Source: Anaerolineaceae bacterium | GTDB taxonomy: Bacteria; Chloroflexota; Anaerolineae; Aggregatilineales; Phototrophicaceae | Length of the DNA stretch: 64,000 bases | Assembly (NCBI GenBank): GCA_020634115.1 | Contig: JACKCH010000010.1 | Span: 682,001-746,000, forward strand | Direction of reading: 5' to 3' | Shown here: positions 32,368-41,172 of the stretch, piece after piece | Numbering within the stretch: the first letter of the stretch is position 1 | Layout of the letters: each line of letters begins with the position of its first letter | The notes under the pieces: generated by a model | Told to the model about the DNA's origin: nothing | The model's input: the letters and a program-made list of their open reading frames with translations, nothing else | Database searches by the model: none | Made by a program: the position numbers and the translations under genes

Positions 32368-35349
32368 CTATTCGACTTTGCCACGTTTCTTGAGAACATC
32401 CTTGAGTTCAGCGATCACGCTATCGTAAGCTGCGGTGGTATATGGCTGAGTCTTGGCCGGGTCAGGCGGCAAAGGCGGCGGTGTGGGTGGTGTAGATGGG
32501 GCGCTTCCGTCTCCTGTCGGGGGTTGTGGCGCTGGCTGTGCAGCGGCCTGGCGCTGGTTCATGGCGTCGGCACGTTGGGCACTGTTGATGAGTGCGCCCA
32601 TCTTGGAAGGATTGGCTGCGCTCTGACTGCCCTTCGGTAGCAGGCGGCTGGCGACAAACGTATCGCTGGCAATCCGCGCCAGACTTTGCTGGTGGTTCAT
32701 GAGCGATTGCATGGCGTTCTGCGCTTGTTGTGCGCTGCCTTCCGAGGCGGACGCAGCCATTTCTACACTCTTGCTGAGCGCCGCAGCAGTTTCCGACTGT
32801 CCGCTCATATCGCGGAACATATTGGCTGCGGTCAGCGCCTGAGTCACGGCAGCCAATCCGGTCGGGTCAGGCATAGACTGTAACTGTGGCATTTGGATCA
32901 GCGATGAGCCTAATTGCGTCGGGGTTGTGTCTATCTCCCGTGCCCGTGACCCGGCCTCTACCGGCGCGATGTCCGGCGGGAGTATCGGGATGGGGGAGTC
33001 CTGCCAGTTCCAGAAGCGCGACAGGTCGAGTTTTTCCGCTGAGTTGAAGCGTCCCAGTACGGCTTCAGCGAATACGCCGCCGCTCGGCAGCGAAACCATG
33101 ATTTCGCTCTCGTCCCTGCCTTCGACCAGTTCGTTATCTTTCATCCACTTCAGGCGGGCTTCCTCGTTTTCAAAGTGCCAGATAAAGCCGACATAGTTGC
33201 CAGTGACTGCCACCGGAGTCGGGTCGAGATACGCGCCCAATGGTCGGCTATTACCGGTATCGCTCCGGTACGGGTCTTTATAGGTATAGCGCGACAGCAC
33301 CCGACTGAGAAGCAGCGGGTCGCCTGCCGCCCAGATTGCCTGACTATAGTACAGGGCATTATCATTCAGGTGATCCACAATGTCGTAGTTCGGTTGCATT
33401 GTTTCAATTGTGAGTGCCAGCCAATCAACAATATTCCCGGACAGCGGATCGGGTGCAATTTGGGGGATTTCCCAATGAATGGGAGAGTCAGGTTCTACAA
33501 CCGTCAACTGAGGTGGCAGATTGATCCCATGATAATAGGAGGTGTTCCCATCCGGCTCACGCACGTAGAAGTGGATCATGAAATCACCATAGCTACCGTT
33601 ATTGGTGCTACTCACATGGCGGCGAGCATCACCATTGTATAGCAAGTGAATTTCCGCGAGATCAGCTAGCTCCAGCGCCGGGTTGAAACGGAAATATCCC
33701 TCTTTGGAAATCTCAGGTTTCTCTGCCGGGAGGTCTTCATAGGTGCCGTCCGCTTTCACGAGACGCAGACCCAGAACCAGACCAGGGGTTTCAACGACAT
33801 AGCGGACATAAGCTAACCGTCCATTTACAGACTGGCGTGACTTGTCGTCCAGCTTCAAATATGTTACTGCTGAAAGAGGAAACGGCATGTCGCCACCACC
33901 TAATCCAGCAGTAGACGTATTTTTCCCGGTTAATGTGGTAGCGGCAAACTTCTGGAAATACTTCAGCCGTTCCTGAATGCCCTCATCGCGTGCAACCTGC
34001 ATCAGGATATTGCGATAGCGCAGCACTTTGTCCACATCGAATAGCAGGGGTTTCATCGGCAGGAATAACACCCGGTCAAAATGCACGCTGCGCGTTTTCA
34101 CCCGGTAGGCCTGCACCATCTCGTAGTATTGCACCGACATCGCGTGCATGTGGTTGTAGTTGGTAATCACACGGGTGGTAATCTTCTCGTTTTCCTGCTC
34201 GAAGCTCTCGCGGACGACGGTTGCCCGGTGACTGCGGGAGGCGGTAGCGTGCTGCGACGTGCTGGCGGAAATATTCTGCGAGGTGTTGGTGGAAATATCA
34301 CGGGTGCCGCTGGTACGGGAGACGCTGCTGGCGAAACCCGTGTTCCCACTCCTGCCGGAACTCTTGCCACCGCTGGTAAACAACGTGTTAAATGCCATTG
34401 TCGTACCGTTTTGCCAGGAATCGCTCTCGCTGGAAGATGACGAATCCCCGTACTGAGTTTCGTTGGCAATCGCGTTCGTGATTTCCGAAATCGAGCGGTT
34501 TTGCTGTGTCCAGCCCGCCTGCGCTTCCGTTTCAATAGTTTCTTCGCCACTTTTCCCCGTCGTGCGTCGCATCCAGTCCACCATAGCGATCTTGGTACTT
34601 TCACCCGGTGCTAACGCCAGACTGTGAAGAAGCTGGCCGAGCGTGACGCCCTGGGCATACCAGGCCTGCTCGGTTTTGAGGAACACCCCTTCCGCCGGGC
34701 GCGTATAGAGCATGTCATCGGCGGCATCCAGATCAATCGCCGTATCCTGGCTGCTCAGGTCAACCACGTTCTTCCCAGGGTCTTCCATACGAGTCATAAA
34801 GGCACTGAAGTAGTACACCCGCTCGGTGGCATAATTGCCGGTACTTGGGATGAGGTCGGTAGGGGCTTCGAGGTCATCTTCAACCACGCCCGCCGTCTGG
34901 AATGTGGTGGTGAGGATAAATCGGGCGTTCTGGAAGGGCGGCCACAGCGCCAGATCAGCGATAAACTGAATTTGCAGGGCTTTGGCGATACGCCCGGCAA
35001 TCGCATCGCTGTTCTTTTGGCTGCGCGGGTCGAAAACAATCTGGGTGATTTTCTCAGCGCCGATAGTGTCCAGGTTGACCGAGTCGGGGTCTAACCAGAG
35101 CGCATCGCGGGAGACAAAACGGTGGTTGAGTGCTTCGGTTTCGATCATCGTACCGGCATCTACCAGGCTGCGTGCCATATTGAACAGAGCCGATGCCGCC
35201 AGGTCGTAAATGCTGGTGATACGCAGCTCGGCCTGCAAAGCCGCCGATGCCGCGTCCGTCATGCCGAGCAGTTGGGTGACGCTGGTTTGCAGCAGTTTGC
35301 GCCCCTCCAGATGCGCGACTTCACTTCTGACTAGCCGTTCAAATGTCAT
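32368..35349 (-). CDS. 993-residue protein of unknown function
   Basis: Not recognised. No signal peptide. Residues 20-60 resemble helix-hairpin-helix text (LLQTSVTQLLGMTDAASAALQAELRITSIYDLA). A conserved-looking block LLHSLALAPGESTKIAMVDWMRRTTGKSGEE follows near residues 245-275, then a Ser/Thr/Gly-rich stretch (about 305-380). Regions around 410-790 alternate helical and beta segments. Residues 830-905 are Ala-rich helices (SETAAALSKSVEMAASASEGSAQQAQ) and 940-965 are Pro-rich. The ribosome site AAAGG precedes the ATG. Large soluble or secreted-by-other-route scaffold is possible. The neighbours give no pathway. Confidence 0.8.
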   Translation of the reverse strand: MTFERLVRSEVAHLEGRKLLQTSVTQLLGMTDAASAALQAELRITSIYDLAASALFNMARSLVDAGTMIETEALNHRFVSRDALWLDPDSVNLDTIGAEKITQIVFDPRSQKNSDAIAGRIAKALQIQFIADLALWPPFQNARFILTTTFQTAGVVEDDLEAPTDLIPSTGNYATERVYYFSAFMTRMEDPGKNVVDLSSQDTAIDLDAADDMLYTRPAEGVFLKTEQAWYAQGVTLGQLLHSLALAPGESTKIAMVDWMRRTTGKSGEETIETEAQAGWTQQNRSISEITNAIANETQYGDSSSSSESDSWQNGTTMAFNTLFTSGGKSSGRSGNTGFASSVSRTSGTRDISTNTSQNISASTSQHATASRSHRATVVRESFEQENEKITTRVITNYNHMHAMSVQYYEMVQAYRVKTRSVHFDRVLFLPMKPLLFDVDKVLRYRNILMQVARDEGIQERLKYFQKFAATTLTGKNTSTAGLGGGDMPFPLSAVTYLKLDDKSRQSVNGRLAYVRYVVETPGLVLGLRLVKADGTYEDLPAEKPEISKEGYFRFNPALELADLAEIHLLYNGDARRHVSSTNNGSYGDFMIHFYVREPDGNTSYYHGINLPPQLTVVEPDSPIHWEIPQIAPDPLSGNIVDWLALTIETMQPNYDIVDHLNDNALYYSQAIWAAGDPLLLSRVLSRYTYKDPYRSDTGNSRPLGAYLDPTPVAVTGNYVGFIWHFENEEARLKWMKDNELVEGRDESEIMVSLPSGGVFAEAVLGRFNSAEKLDLSRFWNWQDSPIPILPPDIAPVEAGSRAREIDTTPTQLGSSLIQMPQLQSMPDPTGLAAVTQALTAANMFRDMSGQSETAAALSKSVEMAASASEGSAQQAQNAMQSLMNHQQSLARIASDTFVASRLLPKGSQSAANPSKMGALINSAQRADAMNQRQAAAQPAPQPPTGDGSAPSTPPTPPPLPPDPAKTQPYTTAAYDSVIAELKDVLKKRGKVE

Positions 35350-35579
35350 CAGTACGCCTTTCTTCTAAACAGGTTAGGACTAGGGAGAACGTTACACCTT
35401 TCTAACTCCGTATCCGATAGTCCCATACTACTCCTGTACACTTTAGGGCGCAATAAATTTGAATATAGCAATTCCAGTGACGATAAGATATTCTTTCCGT
35501 TGTCCGCAATTATTTGCCACATAAAACGCCACTTCCTGTACAATGGGCATAATGCACAAACAAGACTACCTGAAAGCGG

Positions 35580-35978
35580 ATGGATAATCCCATGAACCAT
35601 GATCTACTAGACCCCGCGCACGCGATCATCACGTGGTGCGATGCGATTTTTGCGGCTGCTTCTGGCGTACTGACTGAAAAACAGACGGCTGACATCCAGC
35701 GTGTCCAGCGCTGTGCAGGCACGTTTGCAGACCTGGTTGTGGAACGGGCAGAGGAAATCGCACGTCTGCGTATTGGGGAAGCCAACCGCCCGCTGTTGCA
35801 CGAACTGCGTAATCCACTCAATTGCATGATCGGCTATTCGGATATGATGCTGACCGGATTCGATGGGGATCTACCAGAAGGGGTCGCACCCTATCTGCAA
35901 CAGGTTTTTGAAGTGGCACACAGTATCAATAACACGTTGGATTCATTTATCGCGGCGGCTACAGACGATTCTGAGTAG
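35580..35978 (+). CDS. Stand-alone histidine kinase DHp (HisKA-like) domain protein
   Basis: 132 residues. LHELRNPLNCMIGYSDMML is an H-box (His74 with the HE pair and RNPL), preceded by a helix and followed by a second helix, so it is a dimerisation/phosphotransfer domain without the ATPase domain, which never follows. An alternative start at M5 lies four codons in. It could act as a phosphotransfer protein or a kinase-modulating partner for the orphan kinase at 61051 or others (inference). Divergent from the 993-residue gene. Confidence 0.75.
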   Translation: MDNPMNHDLLDPAHAIITWCDAIFAAASGVLTEKQTADIQRVQRCAGTFADLVVERAEEIARLRIGEANRPLLHELRNPLNCMIGYSDMMLTGFDGDLPEGVAPYLQQVFEVAHSINNTLDSFIAAATDDSE

Positions 35979-36058
35979 GTTGGTAGCATAACCCGCCAGT
36001 CATGCCGGTGAAATGCTATAATCAGGGCATATGGGGGTAAGAAATCAGGAGCAGGTAC

Positions 36059-36280
36059 ATGCGAAAAGTCGTTCGTTTCCTGTTGGGTGGTCTGTTGGGT
36101 GGTGCGGCCGGCGCGGGGTTGGTGGCGCTGTTCTCCCCTGTTTCTGGTCAGGCGGTGGTCACTAACCTCAAGCGGGGCTGGGCCGAAACGATGGAAGAAG
36201 CCCGTAGGGTCAGCCAGGAACGCGAGCAAGAACTTAAAGCGCAGTTCGAGGATATGCGCGCCCGCCAGAGCAAGTCATAG
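36059..36280 (+). CDS. YtxH-like small membrane protein
   Basis: 73 residues: a glycine-rich N-terminal helix (VVRFLLGGLLGGAAGAGLVALFSP) followed by a charged amphipathic helix (NLKRGWAETMEEARRVSQEREQELKAQFEDM), the YtxH/DUF-type pattern seen in envelope or stress proteins. Ribosome site AGGAGCAGG and a TATAAT box at 36017-36022. Converges on the VKOR gene across a terminator. Confidence 0.8.
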   Translation: MRKVVRFLLGGLLGGAAGAGLVALFSPVSGQAVVTNLKRGWAETMEEARRVSQEREQELKAQFEDMRARQSKS

Positions 36281-36287
36281 CGTCGAT

Positions 36288-36331
36288 TTAAAAAATTCAG
36301 GAGCAAGTGCATATCAACGGCGCTTGCTCCT
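36288..36331 (-). terminator. Rho-independent terminator (VKOR gene side)
   Basis: 12-bp stem (AGGAGCAAGTGC with GCGCTTGCTCCT, one G-T pair), 9-base loop; on the minus strand a T6 run follows directly (36290-36295). Terminates the VKOR transcript and may work for the YtxH gene as a stem too. Confidence 0.8.
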
Positions 36332-36360
36332 AATGCGTTTATGATGATGGTAAGGAAGTA

Positions 36361-37680
36361 TCAGACGTGGGTTGTCGCTGGTTTACCCGACTGCGGGGCG
36401 CTGCCCTGACCGGAGGCCAGTGCGATTACACCATCCGGCAAAAACAACCACAACAGCGCGATCATGATGACGGCGGAGGTCAAACACCAGACACACGTCG
36501 CCCCGATCACAAAGGGTTCGAGATACGTCAGGTAGAGCGAGAAGATCACACCGACCAGGGCCATGCCGAGCAAAAACAGCGTTGCATAGCGTGAACCAGT
36601 GACTTTGCCCCATATCCAGACAAGCAGCAGGCCGAAATACCCGACCAGCCCGACAACGCCAACCGGTAGCACCCCGAACAGCCGCGCATACGCACTTTGC
36701 TGTACCGCATTGCAATCGCCGACAATCCCGCAAACGGCAGTATTGGCGGTGACTTCAACATACGTCAGATACCCGGCGACGATGACCCCCGCTACCAGGA
36801 TGACCGGCACCAGCCAGGATACACCGTACAGCAGTCCGCCGGACTCTTCTCGTCCGCGCCCGACGGCCACGACACCTAGCAACAGCAAGAGAGCGGTGGT
36901 AGCGGCCAACAGCGCCTCACCCACTTCGCCCGTATTACCCAGGGCAACGGTCAAAATCAGCCCGGCAGCGACTAACAGGGCGATCAGGGTCGCCCAATGG
37001 CTGGCCGAATTAAGCCAGCTCCCCACCGTGCCGGATGCCTGCTGGGTTACGGCCAGTGCCACCGCGCCCAGGCTGAACGCCAGCGCCACCAGGACGCCAA
37101 TCGCCAGCGCGTTGGCGATGGGGTCAGCGGCTAACCGTTCACTCAGGGTGGGCGTCTCATCAGGCAAGGGCAGGGCCGGGTTGCCAGTAAGTGAATTGGC
37201 AGCCTCAATAACCGCCGTTGCCTCGGCAGTGGCTACTGCGGTGGCCTGTGCCTGTGAGGCGGCTACAGCCTGGTCATACATTTCCTGAATGCCGGGGATG
37301 GGCGGAAGATCTATACCGCCCGCCGCCAGTCCATCGCGGACGATGCCGGGCGTTCGTGCCGGGATGTCCAAGTCTCCGATGAGTACATAGTCCCCAATGA
37401 GCAGCATCGGTACACCCTGCTGCTCATCCGTCAAAAGCCCAGCGTCCCGCGCTGAACTCATGACAGCCAGCCCATCATAGGAATTGACATTAATAAAGAG
37501 TACTTGTAACTGGTTGCCGAACTCCGCCTGGATTCCCGGCCAGTCTTCCGTGATGACTTTATGGCAGTGGGAGCAGGTGGGGGAATAGAAAAAGACGCCA
37601 AAAACAACCGGCTCAGTCTGGGCCTGCACCGGCAGTACCAGGGCCAGTAGAAAGACCACTATGAGAAAACGCTTAATCAC
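36361..37680 (-). CDS. Thioredoxin-like + VKOR fusion (disulfide-forming), reversed domain order
   Basis: 439 residues, GTG start with GGAGGG upstream and a signal peptide to about residue 21. Residues 22-120 are a thioredoxin-like domain with CSHC (Cys36, Cys39) and cis-Pro in GVP (89-91). An Ala/Thr/Glu linker follows, then extra membrane helices (190-275) and the VKOR core with loop pair Cys317/Cys323 (VCGIVGDCNAV) and active CVWC (Cys396, Cys399). It would oxidise cysteines outside the membrane using quinone. Most bacterial fusions place thioredoxin after VKOR; here it comes first. Confidence 0.9.
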   Translation of the reverse strand: MIKRFLIVVFLLALVLPVQAQTEPVVFGVFFYSPTCSHCHKVITEDWPGIQAEFGNQLQVLFINVNSYDGLAVMSSARDAGLLTDEQQGVPMLLIGDYVLIGDLDIPARTPGIVRDGLAAGGIDLPPIPGIQEMYDQAVAASQAQATAVATAEATAVIEAANSLTGNPALPLPDETPTLSERLAADPIANALAIGVLVALAFSLGAVALAVTQQASGTVGSWLNSASHWATLIALLVAAGLILTVALGNTGEVGEALLAATTALLLLLGVVAVGRGREESGGLLYGVSWLVPVILVAGVIVAGYLTYVEVTANTAVCGIVGDCNAVQQSAYARLFGVLPVGVVGLVGYFGLLLVWIWGKVTGSRYATLFLLGMALVGVIFSLYLTYLEPFVIGATCVWCLTSAVIMIALLWLFLPDGVIALASGQGSAPQSGKPATTHV

Positions 37681-37914
37681 GCGAACCCTCCGTCGCTATA
37701 GATTGACCATGTGTAACACAACCTGTCAGTGCGGTTAAACAATGATAGGTGATGCCCAGAGCCATAAAAGACAATCCCTGTGATTTATGGCACAGGGATA
37801 ACTTTCAACACAACCATCTTTATTAGCGGATGGCCGAGGCCAGACAACACACAATCACGTTCCTACGTATTTTGAAGGTGCGTCACATGCTATTGTAATG
37901 TGAACCGTTTGCTG
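37681..37914. other. Intergenic region with terminator hairpin
   Basis: 234 bp without a gene; contains the hairpin at 37775-37798. Confidence 0.6.
37768..37798 (-). terminator. Probable terminator of the small membrane protein gene
   Basis: TCCCTGTG / CACAGGGA 8-bp stem with 8-base loop; on the minus strand followed by TTGTCTTTT. Confidence 0.55.
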
Positions 37915-38085
37915 TCATCCGTGTTTGATGGGCGGCTTGCGAGTCCAGAAGATGGTATACAGCGCAAACCCGACCAGCAGCGCCAAGGCTAACCCTGCGG
38001 AAAGATAGGGGTCAATCAGCGTGGTAAACAGGATGATGACCGTTGTAATGGACGCCAGGAGTTCGTTTGTTCGGTTGCTTATCAT
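37915..38085 (-). CDS. Small membrane protein, 56 residues
   Basis: Start set at the ATG at 38085 because GAGGTG lies six bases upstream; the frame runs on to 38157 without a ribosome site. Two short hydrophobic stretches (TTVIILFTTLIDPYL and AGLALALLVGFALYTIFW) and a basic tail (RKPPIKHG). Not recognised. Confidence 0.6.
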   Translation of the reverse strand: MISNRTNELLASITTVIILFTTLIDPYLSAGLALALLVGFALYTIFWTRKPPIKHG

Positions 38086-38204
38086 AGCGCACCTCTTCCA
38101 CGACACCAATCCACTTACGGGATGCACATTCGCTAAAAGAAACGGCCTACCCCTCAATAGGACTCTGTTTTTAATCTACCGAACCGGTCAGGTTAGAAAT
38201 AATG

Positions 38205-38241
38205 TTTACCCCGGCCAGGACATGACCTGCACCGGGGTAAA
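38205..38241. other. Strong hairpin between small membrane gene and prfA
   Basis: 10-bp arms TTTACCCCGG and CCGGGGTAAA, with inner CAGG/CCTG pairs, in a 352-bp divergent gap. No good T-run on either strand. Could be an RNA leader element, small RNA or operator; undecided. Confidence 0.45.
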
Positions 38242-38437
38242 AAAGGAAAGGATGAACCATGCCGGTCACATATTCAACCTTATTATGACATTGAGGATAG
38301 TGAGCGGATAGTAACGATATTCAGGTTTTCAGGGTGACATCTGCATGACGATTCGAGGTGCGGTTCTCCACCTGTCCCCTGTGCCGGTTCGTTCGTATAA
38401 TGGGGACATTCCAAACAGACAGATTGAGGGATGGGGT

Positions 38438-39511
38438 ATGTTAGAAAAACTCGCGGGAATCGCCAGCCGTTACGAAGAATTGGAGCGGTTGATCGCTGAC
38501 CCGGCCAACGTGAACGATTATCAGAAAATCACCGAATATGCGAAAGAACGCGCCGGGATTGAGGAGATTGTCAGACTGTACCGGGATTACCAGCGGCAGT
38601 CCCAAGAACTGGCGGATGCCCGGCAGATGATTGAGGCGGAGAGCGACCCCGAACTGCGTGAGATGGCCCAGCAAGAAGCCACCGAACTTGAAAGCAGCAT
38701 CGAAGCCATTCAGGAGTCGCTCAAACTGCTGCTGCTCCCCAAAGACCCGCGCGATGACAAAAACGTGATTATGGAAATCCGCGCCGGGGCGGGCGGGGAT
38801 GAGGCCGGGCTGTTCGTGGCTGACCTGTTCCGCATGTACGGTTACTATGCCCAGGAGCGCGGCTGGAAAATTGATGTGATTGACCAGCATGAAACCGGGG
38901 TTGGCGGATACAAGCAAATCATCTTTGAGATCAAAGGGCAGGGCGCGTACAGCCGTTTGAAGTACGAGAGCGGTGTGCATCGTGTCCAGCGTGTGCCGGA
39001 AACGGAAAGCCAGGGGCGCATCCACACCAGCACGGTCACGGTGGCGGTCATGGCGGAAGTGGATGAAGTGGACGTTGACCTGCGCGACGAGGATATTTCA
39101 ATGGACTTTTTCCGGGCGAGTGGAGCGGGCGGCCAGCATGTGCAGAAGAACTCGACGGCGGTGCGCTTGACGCATGTCCCCAGCGGGTTGGTGGTGGAAG
39201 TGCAGGACGAACGCAGCCAGACACAGAACCGGCTACGCGCCCGACAAATCCTGCTGGCGCGGTTGTATGACCTGGAAGCCGAGAAACAGCGGTTGGAGAT
39301 TGAAGGCGAACGGCGCAGCCAGGTGGGGACCGGGGATCGCTCCGAGAAAATCCGTACCTACAACTACCCGCAGGGGCGCGTGACCGACCACCGCATCAAC
39401 GTGAGCAACTACAACCTGCCGGGTGTGATGGATGGTGGGATTGACGGATTTATCGAGGAACTCGCCACCCGTGACCAGGCCGAGAAACTCTCCGCTGGCG
39501 GTGTGGAGTAG
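38438..39511 (+). CDS. prfA: Peptide chain release factor 1
   Basis: Recognises UAA/UAG and releases the nascent chain. 357 residues from the ATG at 38438 (GAGGG upstream), matching the usual start MLEKL; the open frame begins 31 codons earlier over the promoter (TATAAT at 38396-38401). The GGQ loop is intact in RASGAGGQHVQKNSTAVRLTH, and GRIHTSTVTVAVMAE plus KIRTYNYPQGRVTDHR are family blocks. The prmC methylase that often follows is absent; a GH13 gene comes next after about 26 bp. Confidence 0.97.
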   Translation: MLEKLAGIASRYEELERLIADPANVNDYQKITEYAKERAGIEEIVRLYRDYQRQSQELADARQMIEAESDPELREMAQQEATELESSIEAIQESLKLLLLPKDPRDDKNVIMEIRAGAGGDEAGLFVADLFRMYGYYAQERGWKIDVIDQHETGVGGYKQIIFEIKGQGAYSRLKYESGVHRVQRVPETESQGRIHTSTVTVAVMAEVDEVDVDLRDEDISMDFFRASGAGGQHVQKNSTAVRLTHVPSGLVVEVQDERSQTQNRLRARQILLARLYDLEAEKQRLEIEGERRSQVGTGDRSEKIRTYNYPQGRVTDHRINVSNYNLPGVMDGGIDGFIEELATRDQAEKLSAGGVE

Positions 39512-39537
39512 TAATAGACAGAATGGAAATAAGCACG

Positions 39538-40995
39538 ATGCCAAAAATTACCACACCCGAATGGGTCAAAGACGCCGTTTTTTACCAGATTTTCCCAGAT
39601 CGTTTCGCCAAAAGCGACCAGGTACTCAAGCCCAACAACCTCGAACCCTGGGACACCCCGCCAACGGAACAGGGATATAAGGGCGGTGATCTTTACGGGG
39701 TGATCGAACACCTCGACCATATCCAGGCGTTGGGGTGCAACGCCATCTACTTCACGCCGATTTTCCAGAGCGCCTGCAACCACCGGTATCACACGCATGA
39801 TTACTACCAGGTAGACCCACTGCTGGGCGGCAACAAGGCCTTTTATGCCCTGCGTGATGCGCTCCACCAGCGCGGGATGAAGCTGGTGCTGGATGGGGTG
39901 TTCAACCATGCCAGCCGGGGGCATATCTTCTTTAGCGACATCCTGGAGAACGGGCCACATTCGGCCTGGCTGGACTGGTTCACCGTCTACGATTGGCCGC
40001 TTTCGGCCTATGACGGGAGCAAACCGGCCAACTATGAAGCCTGGGTCGGCAACCGTGCCCTGCCCAAGTGGAACACCGATAACCCACAAGTGCGCGAGTA
40101 CATCATGCAGATCGCGGAACACTGGCTGAACGAAGGCATTGACGGCTGGCGGTTAGATGTACCGTTCTGCGTGACCAGCCCCGGCTTCTGGAACGAATTT
40201 CGTGACCGGGTGAAGGCCATCAACCCGGACGCCTATATCGTGGGCGAAGTGTGGGGCGATAGCACCAACTACCTGCAAGGCGACCAGTTCGACGCCGTGA
40301 TGAACTACCTGTTCACCGAGCCGGTGATTCAGTTCTGCGGACAGGAAAACATCGTTTTTGACCTCGTAAAAGACCGCTCCTATGACCCGTATCCGGGCAT
40401 CAGCGGGAAGCACTTCGGTGTCAAGCTAAACAAGACCGTTTTTCGGTATGAGTGGGAAGTCGCGCAGGTACAGTTGAACCTGTTGAGCAGTCACGACACC
40501 TCCCGTATCCTGAGTATTCTGAACGAGGACAAAGCGGCGACGAAGCTGGCGGCGCTGTTCTTGATGACGGTTCCCGGCGCACCGAGCATCTACTATGGAG
40601 ACGAAATCGGATTACCGGGCGGGAATGACCCTGACTGCCGCCGGACGATCCCCTGGGATAAGCCGGAAACGTGGGATACGGACATGCTGGCGCACTACCA
40701 GACGCTGACCGCCCTGCGCCACCAGTACCCGGCACTGCGGCGGGGGCGGTTCGTCCACCTGCATGACGGCGAGAAAACCTACGCTTTCGGGCGCGAACTG
40801 GATGGTGAGGTGCTGTTGGTGGCTGCTAACGCCGGGAAGAAATCGCAAAAAGTCACGATTCCGGTGCATGATCTATTTGCGGATGGCGCGACGCTCAAGA
40901 TGGTGTTTGGAACGGGCGAAGTGACGGTCAGCGAGGGGCAGGTCGCGCTCACACTGGCACCACAGAGCGGAGTAATTCTGGCGCGGGCGGAGTAG
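39538..40995 (+). CDS. GH13 alpha-amylase family (neopullulanase/cyclomaltodextrinase-like)
   Basis: 485 residues from the ATG at 39538. Intact GH13 sites: DGVFNH (119-124), nucleophile Asp207 in GWRLDVPF, acid/base Glu237 in VGEVWGD, and Asp320 in LLSSHDTSRIL. The opening WVKDAVFYQIFPDRFAKSD and GCNAIYFTPIFQSACNHRYHTHDYY match the cytosolic GH13_20 type that opens cyclodextrins, pullulan or maltodextrins; the N-terminal dimerisation domain typical of some members is missing. No signal peptide. Supplies maltose-type sugar that treS could use (inference). Confidence 0.9.
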   Translation: MPKITTPEWVKDAVFYQIFPDRFAKSDQVLKPNNLEPWDTPPTEQGYKGGDLYGVIEHLDHIQALGCNAIYFTPIFQSACNHRYHTHDYYQVDPLLGGNKAFYALRDALHQRGMKLVLDGVFNHASRGHIFFSDILENGPHSAWLDWFTVYDWPLSAYDGSKPANYEAWVGNRALPKWNTDNPQVREYIMQIAEHWLNEGIDGWRLDVPFCVTSPGFWNEFRDRVKAINPDAYIVGEVWGDSTNYLQGDQFDAVMNYLFTEPVIQFCGQENIVFDLVKDRSYDPYPGISGKHFGVKLNKTVFRYEWEVAQVQLNLLSSHDTSRILSILNEDKAATKLAALFLMTVPGAPSIYYGDEIGLPGGNDPDCRRTIPWDKPETWDTDMLAHYQTLTALRHQYPALRRGRFVHLHDGEKTYAFGRELDGEVLLVAANAGKKSQKVTIPVHDLFADGATLKMVFGTGEVTVSEGQVALTLAPQSGVILARAE

Positions 40996-41023
40996 GTCTA
41001 AAGCCAATTCCAGTTTGTTTTCA

Positions 41024-41051
41024 ACGAGGGCGCACGGCGGTGCGCTCTTAC
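41024..41051. repeat. REP-like palindrome R9 (intergenic)
   Basis: Degenerate 28-bp relative of R2: core CGCACGG/CGGTGCG intact, feet changed (ACGAGGG, CTCTTAC). Lies in the convergent gap after the GH13 gene. Confidence 0.75.
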
Positions 41052-41129
41052 GATTCCCGGCCTTTTATGTACCCCGTTTTCGGTATCGGGCGAAATCGTG
41101 ATTTGTTGGGATTTGTGCCATTTCTGCAC

Positions 41130-41152
41130 GAAGATTTGTTCAAACATTTGTT
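41130..41152 (-). repeat. 23-nt dispersed repeat, copy B
   Basis: Reverse complement identical over 23 bases to 23723-23745; 20 bases beyond the stop of the 41173 gene. Confidence 0.75.
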
Positions 41153-41172
41153 TTGGTTGGCTCTGGCTGTTG

